Assembly: GCA_047967505.1 (NCBI GenBank)
Contig: CM106540.1
Strand: one strand, 5' to 3'
From: Dipteris shenzhenensis
Taxonomy: Eukaryota; Polypodiophyta; Polypodiopsida; Gleicheniales
Length of the DNA: 64,000 bases
Shown piece after piece: positions 57,279-64,000 of this stretch. The notes under the pieces were generated by a model. The model did no database searches. It was not told the DNA's origin and saw nothing but the letters and a program-made list of their open reading frames with translations. The stretch's first letter is position 1. Each line of letters starts with the position of its first letter. The translations under genes were made by a program, and so were the position numbers.

Positions 57279-59740
57279 TTGGACGGGCGGTGTTCGGATG
57301 GTTCCTCCTCAATGGCTAGAGGTTCTCTGTCGTCCAAAAGTTGCTTTACCCACTTCGGGAATGGCCGTTGCCATTGTGGTTCTACAGACTCTTCTTCATC
57401 TTTTTTGTCTTGAATCCTCCCAAGCACCATTGGGGGAGTTCGGTCTACTGTTTGTGGTGGTACTGAATGGATATCCTGGTCTTGGTTGTCTGGGAAGGAA
57501 GCATCCTCCTCCAATTGATGCGGCTGTTCTGAGAAGACCACATCGTGACTTACAATTACCTTCTTGGTAACAGGGTTATAGAGATGGTAACCCTTCGCCT
57601 CTTCACTGTAGCCTAAGAAAATACATTTTTGGCTCTTCGGTTCCCATTTGGTCCTGGCAGCATCAGGGACATGCACAAAACAGTCACATCCAAAAACTCT
57701 GAAATGTGCACCTGAAGGTTTCTTACTAGAAAAGGCTGCAGTGGAGTCATCCCGTTCATAGCCTTCGTGTAGCTACGATTGAGGATGTAAACTGCAGTGT
57801 TACATGCTTCAACCCAGAAATTCTTTGGAAAATCTTTCCCTTTCATCATACTTCAGCCCATTTTGCAGATGACACGCATCTTGCGTTCTGCTACTCCATT
57901 TTGCTGTGATGTATGTGGTGGGGGTTTCTGCCTCTTGATTCTGTGACTTTTGTAGTAACTTTTGAATTCAGTCGATGTGAACTCTCCACCTCTGTCTGAT
58001 CTCAACTTCTTCACCTTCCTCCCCGATTCTTTCTCGACCATTACATGCCATTCCTTGAACCTACGAAAAGCCTCGTCTTTCGTCTTCAGGAAGCATATCC
58101 ATATCCTTCTACTGTAGTCGTCGATCAACATCATGAAGTAGTAGGAACCACCCAAAGCTTCCGTCTCCATCTTTTCGCAGAGGTTCATGTGAACGAGCTC
58201 TAGAGGAGCCTTTGCCCTACTAGCCTCTTTAGGAAAGGGCTGCCGATGCTGCTTGCCCATCATGCAAGTTTCACATACATCGGGTAGATCTGAAATTTTT
58301 GGTAGGTCTGCAATCATTCCACTTTTATGCATCTCCTTCAAAGAACTAAGGTTTAGATGACCAAACCTCTCATGCCACAGCTTAGTGTTCTTCACATCCG
58401 CTCAAGCACTGAAAGCTGAGAGTTCGTAAATGTTGTTGCGCCATGTACCTTTACCAACGACCTTTCCTTGAAGATCGAGGATCTATGCACCATTCTTATC
58501 GAATTGAACTTTGAGGTCCCGATCCGTGATTGCAAAAATGGACAACAAGTTCCTCTTGATATCTGGCACATAAAGAACATCGGACAACTGTTTTACAACT
58601 CCATCTGACTTGAGAGCAATCATACCTTTTCCTTTTACTGGACATTTTGCATCATTGCCGACTGCTACCATGATGTCATTCCCTACTGATTGTAGAGAGG
58701 TATACCAATCCTTCCGACTGGTCATGTGGCGCGATGCACCACTGTCAATGATCCAAGGTTTATCCGCAGGTACATGAACTGCCTCCATGCAAATCTCCTC
58801 AATTGCTATGAACAGCTCTATTGGTACTGCCTGCGTGATGTTGCTAGACTCTTTCTTTACTCCCTTCTTCTCATTTGCAATCTTCTTTCGGCACTCATTC
58901 TGCTTGTGCCCTGCCTTGTTGCAATAGAAGCACTTGATCTTCTTCTTTCTCTTTTTATCATCAAAAGAAGATGGGTTGCCAAAGTCCTTACCCTTACCTT
59001 TCTTTGATCCGGTCTAGAAAGTTGAATCTTCTCCAGTCCTTGTCTTTTGGCGCATCTCCTCCTCCAAAAGCATCACGTTGAAATCCTCAAAGTTGAGGGG
59101 CAGATTTTTGTTCTATGTATTCAGCGCCATAACAAAACCGTGGTACTTTGGTGGGAGAATACGTATGCACCTTCGTGCTAGATTCTGGCTGGTGATGGTG
59201 ATGCCAATCGCAGTCATCTGATCCCGCAGATTCTTCACCCTGGTGATAAACTTCTCTGTCGCTTCAGACTCAGACAACTCGTTCGTGAGTTCAGTCTCCA
59301 GATTCTGAATCCGCGTTTGATTCATGGTCTCGTACTAATTTTTCAAGACCGTCCATGCCTCCTCCGCTATGGTGACATGTTGAATTAACGCCATGACGGA
59401 ATCACTTACACTACAGACAATAAAACACAGCACATTTGCATTTCTTCTTGTCCACGCAAGAATCTCATCTGTAGTTGGTACTATCTATTGTCCTGCATTG
59501 GCTGGATCCAGTCTCGCAACCGGCCTCACGTCCACCCCAGTAGTAGCATCCCAAAGCTCGTATGCGCTTAGGATGGTCTTCATCTTGAACTTCTAGAGTG
59601 GATAGTTAGAGCCATCCAACTTTTTGCTTTCGCTAAACGGTGGGATTCGTAGTCTTGCAGGCTGGTCCATCACTCACAATCTGCTCGCAAACAGAAACAC
59701 ACTACCAAATCTTCTTGCTAGAGTCCAGGCTCTGACACCA

Positions 59741-60467
59741 TGTAAGAAAATAATACAACGTGTGTGCTCAACAGATAACAGGATCTTGTACGCAAGAGAG
59801 AAAACAAGATAGTATGGAGAATCAAAAATTTGATTACTGTAGAATTGATACAATAGATGGCGCTGCCTCCCAACCATGCGCTCCTGTGAAAGAAGCTTTG
59901 ATGGCATGCTAGAAACAGTAGAAGACGAAGGCTGGATGCTAAAAAATCAGGGTTGCTATAGCCAGTGATGAAATGGGCTTCACAGGCTTGCTCTTATATA
60001 GCCACCAGTCATAGTCGGTTAGGCTCAATTGGGTGGCCAACCCAGTCTACCCAAAACGGTCGACTGGGGGTCGGGCCACTGACCATACGATAGAACCGGT
60101 GCACAAAACAACACAACCAACCTATGGTCACCGTTCGGCCCAAAGCCATCCAAGATCATCTGAGGCTCCAAATGAGCCCCGCAACCTGAGAGTGGGTTGT
60201 TGCCCCAGGAAATGCTCCATCTACCCTCAGTGCGGTCAGTCAAGGGATGCCTTCTCGCACTTGCATGTAGCCTAGTTGGCGATGTGCCAACTCTATCTGA
60301 AGCCATCCAACCATCAGGCCACACATGGCCCCCATCTGGTGTCCAACAAACCAGGACCTACCAGATAATTGAGCTACTCAAATGCCTTCTCCTCATATGG
60401 GGGGCTTACAAGTAGAGTTAGCTGGTTCCCGCATAGTTACAAGAGAATGGAGCATTGATATCTAACA
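59741..60467 (-). repeat. 5' LTR of copia-2
   Basis: On the minus strand it starts TGTTAGATATCAATGCTCC and ends TTTTCTTACA directly before the primer binding site. Length 727 bp. Same TATATAAGAGCAAG near 59990. Confidence 0.92.
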
Positions 60468-61309
60468 GAGAGGTCACATGTTTCCTTGCCATATCTCTTG
60501 AGGTTGGTAATTTATTCTCCCTTGGAAGCATTTTACACAATAGCCTACACGTGAAGACCATAAATGAGAAAAAGCATTCGAGTAATTGATCCACTAGCAT
60601 AATTCACCATGTTTGCAAAATAGACTTTAAAGCTTGCTTGAGTAATGCATTCAAACTTATCCGTAGATGGTCTATAAGTTTAGTAACTCAAGGGAGGCGC
60701 GTAGAATAGAGAATGTGCACCCCTCAAACAGTGGAGTTGATGCTGCAGTAAAAAGATCATCCTGCTCCATGCTATCATCCCTACCTAAGGATTGATGGAC
60801 ATATAAATCCCGCACCATATCATCAAACACCTCCTCCTCCATGGCCTCATGAGGTAATGGTGTAGGGCTACTATCACCACCATCACTCCATGCATCCGTA
60901 ACGGTCCCTCTTGAATATCCCAGCTCATATCGCAGATGCTTCACCTCCTCACGACGAGCATAGGGCAACATATGCGGGTGTGGCACTGCATCCTGTATCA
61001 AATTAAAACGGGATCATAGCTCAAACACATGAGCACCCATAGGTATCTCAATCAACCTTAACTCTTTAACACTTACCATGTTTACGATCGCATCCCATTC
61101 TCCATACTTTAAGACGTGATTGAGTGTAATTCTGTGTGCACGATACATGTTTCCTCGACATCGATCACACATACATCTATTTTTTTTCTCCAACCACATT
61201 TCACGATGGTGGATATGGAGGGGTTCATCTTCGCTAGAACTACTTCTTGAAGATGAAGACATCCTACAGATAAACAATACAAAAAATTTATTCTTGCATG
61301 AGTTGTAAA

Positions 61310-61500
61310 TGTCAAAACTCTGTGGAGCGTCTAAAAATGTATCTAACACCATGTCTGTACTATGGAGCACGTTTATAGGTGCATCTAAAATGTACTTTAG
61401 ACATGTTGATAGATGCATGTTTAGAAGAAGTTTTAGATGTGTGGTTAGACGCGCACATAGACATGCTTTTAGATGCACAAACTGCGAGCTGATTTTTTAA
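61310..61500. promoter_or_regulatory. Central motif cluster of CACTA-4
   Basis: Decayed TAGATGC/GCGTCTA sites between the transposase start (61262, leftward) and the TNPA-like gene (rightward). Many carry C-to-T changes (GCATCTA for GCGTCTA). Confidence 0.7.
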
Positions 61501-63030
61501 CCTACTTTTAGCGCGCTTGCTTTCCTTTACATACTTTTAGCATCACGTGGCTTGCTTTCCTATTAACAAACATAGCTCCGGGCATCCGCACTTATCTCCA
61601 AGCACCCACACTCATCTCTAGGCTTACACAATCATCCCTAAGCACACAAGAGAAGAGGGTGAACAAGCAAGAGAAGAAAGAGAAGCAGCTTTGAAGAACG
61701 ACAAGAAGCTTCCATATTTCTATCCAAGGTAAGTCTCTTGGCGGTTAATATTCTTTGGAAGTTGCTCTCTTTGGATTCGTCCTTTGTTGTATGTAGGGAT
61801 GGATGTTTTTGGTACTAGTGTTGTTCTTTTTGGGGTTGGGCACTTGTCCTTTTCAATTTCTTTGAAAAAGACGTCTGTTAGAGTGCATCTATAGATGCAT
61901 CTAATAGCATGTCTCTTTTGAAAAAATAGATAGCCGCACCTGTAGATGCACTGTTAGATGCGTCTATAGATGCGCTACGATAGTTTTTGTTGTGTTTTCA
62001 TTCTCTTTCCCTTTCCCTTCCCCTTCCCCTTCCCCAAAGGCTCCCCTTCCACTTCCAAGAAAAGGACTGCATATTGAATGATGGAAATTTAAGTGATTGC
62101 ATGAATGAAGAAAGGGATTGCATGAATGATGGAAAGGGATTGCATGAGGGAAAGCATGATTGAAGAAAGGGATTGCATTCGTGAGGAAATAAGGGATTGC
62201 ATTCTCTTTTTCTCTCCTTTCTCCTCTCTTTCCTTCTCTTTTCTCCTCTCTTTTTCTCTCTTACCTCCTTTCTTTTTTTACCTCTCTTTTCTCATCTCTT
62301 TCCTTCTCTCTATTTTCCTCTCTTTTCTCCTCTCTTTCCTTTACCTTGTCTCTCTTTTTCCTTCTCTCTTTTATCCTCTCTTTCCTTCTCTTTTCGTCTC
62401 TCTTTTTCTCTCTTATCTCCTCTCTTTCCTTCTCTTTTTGTCTCTTTTCTCATCTCTTTCCTTCTCTCTTTTTCTCTCTTTCCCTCCTCTCTTTAATCTT
62501 TTCCTTCTCGTTTCGTGGTAATTTTCCTCTCTTATCTCCTCTCTTTTTCTCTCTTTTTTTCTCCTCTCTTTTCCTCTATTTTCCTCTCTTTTCTCCTCTC
62601 TTTCCTTCTCTCTTTCTCTCTCTTTTATCCCCACTTTTTATCTCTTTTTCTCCTCTCTTTTCCTCTATTTTCCTCTTTCTCCTCTCTTTCCTTCTCTCTT
62701 TTCTCTCTGTTATCCCCACTTTCTATCTCTTTTTCCCCTCTCTTTTCCTCTCCTTTCTCCTCTCTTTCATTCTCTTTTCTCCTCTCTTATCTTTTTTCTC
62801 CTCTCTTTTCCTCTCTTTTCCTCTCTTTCCTTCTCTCTTTTTTCCCACGTGAAGCTTCAATAGCTTGACATTGAGCAAACAAATACAGACTTCTGTCACT
62901 CTAATTCAAAGAATGTAGGAGTCTGTAAATGCTTTCTCAATGTCAGGCTATCACTGTATTTTTTCTTTTGCATCTCGTGATGAGGGCATGCTCGATGGTA
63001 ATCTTCTTCTTTTCTTTTCTTCAATTCATC
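61501..63030 (+). other. Leader of CACTA-4 TNPA-like gene with long pyrimidine tract
   Basis: No gene. Contains more motif half-sites (61870-61975), short direct repeats (GGGATTGCATGA, 62110-62190) and 62200-62845, almost pure TTCCTCTC/TTTTCTCC repeat. ORFs across the tract are low complexity and rejected. The tract is pyrimidine-rich on the TNPA coding strand, as in CACTA-1. Confidence 0.7.
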
Positions 63031-64000
63031 ATGTGGCCAAGAAGCTCTTCAGCCTCACCTGATCTTTGGGATGCCATCTTTCGGGAGTTATATAACATTT
63101 TGGGGCATCCTCCCACTCTCGGGGGGGTCAGTCATCATATGTAACCCTGTCACGTGAGTTCAACAGAAGGATATTTTCTATATCTAAATTTTACAGAAAT
63201 TAATTTACATAAGGGAGTTTTTTAAATGATTTTGGAAAAATTTTACAGATTTATATAGAAAAAGGGTACATTTAATTAATGGAAAAATTATAGATAAGGG
63301 ATTTTACAAATAGGCCTTGAACGCATGTGATATTGAGGGTTTATACATAGTGAGTGACCCCCCTGAGCTCCCACTCCTGGGGGAGTTATACACACATGAC
63401 GAGTACTACAAACACCCCCTAGAAGTCTACAGTATAGACTCCAAACCACCCCAACCCCACACCAGCTAAGTTTACCCTAGTGGAGTCGAGACAACCTAGC
63501 CGACTATAGAGTCGAGCCCCTTCTCCCCCCCCTATGGCAGTCAGAAGGTTCTTTTGCCTCACAAAGCCACCGATGTACTCCTGTGTCATCGAGAGTCACT
63601 TCTCCAGCTATGAGTGGCCAGCGTACTCCCATGCAGTCGAGAGTTGCTTCTCCAACTACAAGTGGTTAGCATAATAGCTCGACACGATAGGGCAGCAAGC
63701 ATAGTAGCAAGGAGAGCGGCGAGGGAGGCATGGCACAGTGCCTTGGTGGGGTAGTAATGGGGACGGGGATGATTTAGATGATGCAGATGTGCCAGAGGGT
63801 GATGGTACGATCTTCTATGACATCACTAAGATAGGAGGCATCTTGATGGATGCATGAGGGAAGGACATCATGTCCTTCATGCGCTCTGTAATTACTAACA
63901 ATTACAGAGATTGCTTTATTCACTACAAAGACCATCCAAAAAAGTTGGCTGATGAGACCTTCGCTGAAGTTCGCTCTAGGTATCCCAATCCCCCCAATGT
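63031..64000 (+). pseudogene. TNPA-like gene of CACTA-4, N-terminal part, runs off edge
   Basis: The ATG at 63031 reads MWPRSSSASPDLWDAIFREL then YNILGHPP; interrupted by MITE D at 63118 (the repeated CTCCCACT marks the cut). It continues with degraded Pro-rich sequence with stops, DADVPEGDGTIFYDI (63780), FMRSVITNNYRDCFIHYKDH and PKKLADETFAEVRSRYPNPP at the window end. Matches 50668-51460 and the exons of CACTA-3. Confidence 0.82.
63118..63367 (+). mobile_element. MITE copy D, 8-bp TSD
   Basis: Ends CTCGGGGGGGTCAGT and GTGACCCCCCTGAG; perfect target duplication CTCCCACT (63110-63117, 63368-63375). About 250 bp, with a 4-base GTGA duplication near its right end. Inside the first exon of the CACTA-4 TNPA-like gene. 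Confidence 0.95.

Larger units (their letters stand above)
55229..59330 (-). pseudogene. Copia-2 gag-pol
   Basis: Order on the minus strand: gag (RVKNLRDQMTAIGITI, 59240), zinc knuckle CFYCNKAGHKQNEC (58905), protease IDSGASRHMT (58730), integrase zinc finger (HERFGHLNL to CETCMMGKQH), MMLIDDYSRRIW, RSDRGGEFTS and HTSQQNGVAERK (57890-58130). Then RT (WVYKTKYKSDGT near 56800, LYVDDLVITG near 56375) and RNase H (FYDSDWAGDVDSRRS near 55650, STEVEYKSA). Many stops and slips (for example TAG/TAA near 58395, 58484, 59112). MITE copies at 57032 and 56031 cut it between integrase and RT and inside RT. Not functional. Confidence 0.92.
54444..60467 (-). mobile_element. Copia-2, complete Ty1/copia retrotransposon
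   Basis: Two LTRs (54444-55174 and 59741-60467) and a perfect 5-bp target duplication GAGAG (54439-54443, 60468-60472). Primer binding site beside the 5' LTR reads TGGTGTCAGAGC on the minus strand (59729-59740), close to the plant initiator tRNA-Met type. The polypurine tract GAGGGGGGG abuts the 3' LTR at 55175. Gag-pol is on the minus strand and carries two MITEs. LTRs differ by scattered substitutions and small indels, so insertion is not recent. Confidence 0.95.
51840..61262 (-). pseudogene. TNP2-like transposase of CACTA-4, split by copia-2
   Basis: Begins MSSSSRSSSSEDEP at 61262 with the CDRC site; exon 2 at 60672-60998 (DAVPHPHMLPYARREEVKHL). Exon 3 starts near 60570 (LLCKMLPRENKLPTSRDMAR) and is cut at 60468/54443 by copia-2, then resumes with DYKCIHACINDCVLF and Transposase_21 (MDGVNPFGLKSTS, 54050-54110). 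Then LLDPMDIFKNVASTIWKHL (53300), DUF4216 (52430-52627) and tail (51840-52187). The DUF4218 core is missing: text jumps near 52885 from the intron before that exon to its last part (SRVPYPQHLRA). Further defects: TGA for Arg near 54282, a 4-bp insertion near 53970, TGA for Trp in DUF4216. Confidence 0.88.
51461..64000 (-). mobile_element. CACTA-4, incomplete at right edge
   Basis: Left end CACAACAAGACAAAGCACGT at 51461 followed by transposase-side motifs; target duplication at the left would be AGA (51458-51460). The right end is outside the window. It holds a minus-strand transposase (51840-61262), a central motif cluster and a plus-strand TNPA-like gene (63031 to the edge), the same order as CACTA-1 and 2 seen reversed. 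It has received a complete copia element (54444-60467) and a MITE (63118-63367). It sits inside an older copy of its own family. Confidence 0.9.

Noticed and set aside
62126-62868. Overlapping Leu/Phe/Ser-rich ORFs resembling membrane proteins
   Set aside because: They arise from the CTCTTTTCC tract; all three frames are open and no start context or homologue is apparent.

Overview
The window is plant nuclear heterochromatin built almost entirely of nested transposable elements. Evidence for a plant: spliced En/Spm (CACTA)-type genes, Ty1/copia and Ty3/gypsy pol genes of plant type, a cytochrome P450 fragment of the plant CYP85-clan type, an SDE2-like exon, and many premature stops at cytosine-methylation contexts. 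DUF7869-like and other odd genes suggest a large-genome non-seed plant (fern, lycophyte or bryophyte), but the species cannot be fixed from the sequence. No rRNA, tRNA or CRISPR was seen.

Layout. 1-18.3 kb: an unfamiliar locus with two divergent genes. The minus-strand gene (1-1629) has a ParB/sulfiredoxin-like look; the plus-strand gene (4393-4880 continuing at 15016-17694) has a DUF8039-like part and a DUF7869-like (transposase-like) part. Between them lie arrays of 45-60 bp units built around a GATTTGGCC/GGCCAAATC hairpin. A 10.1-kb CACTA element (CACTA-1, 4881-15012, TSD TAA) has landed inside the plus-strand gene; removing it restores the reading frame. 18.3-22.1 kb: 5'-truncated copia element with its 3' LTR. 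22.4-24.2 kb: two unrelated host-gene pieces (SDE2-like exon, P450 exons). 25.1-32.4 kb: a 98-bp tandem array split by CACTA-2 (25339-31766, TSD CTT). 33.4-38.1 kb: a decayed kinase-like gene and a decayed gene of unknown function. 38.2-40.2 kb: two copies of one copia gag-pol segment forming a 496-bp inverted repeat. 41.8-46.8 kb: gypsy element remains and a separate RNase H domain. 47.8-50.5 kb: deleted CACTA-3 (TSD GTG). 50.7-51.46 kb: older CACTA fragment. 51461 to beyond the right edge: CACTA-4, which holds a complete copia element (54444-60467, TSD GAGAG) that itself holds two copies of a 247-bp MITE.

How the parts work together. Each larger CACTA copy has a plant CACTA layout: a TNP2-like transposase (Transposase_21, DUF4218, DUF4216, acidic tail) transcribed one way and a smaller TNPA-like gene the other way. 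A family-specific palindromic motif is clustered at both ends and again in the central divergent promoter: CGTCGCTATATAGCGACG in CACTA-1, GCGTCTATAGACGC-like in CACTA-2/3/4. All CACTA genes read here carry stops or frameshifts, so mobility would need helper copies elsewhere. Four full MITE copies with 8-bp target duplications are all inside other elements, giving a readable order of insertion.
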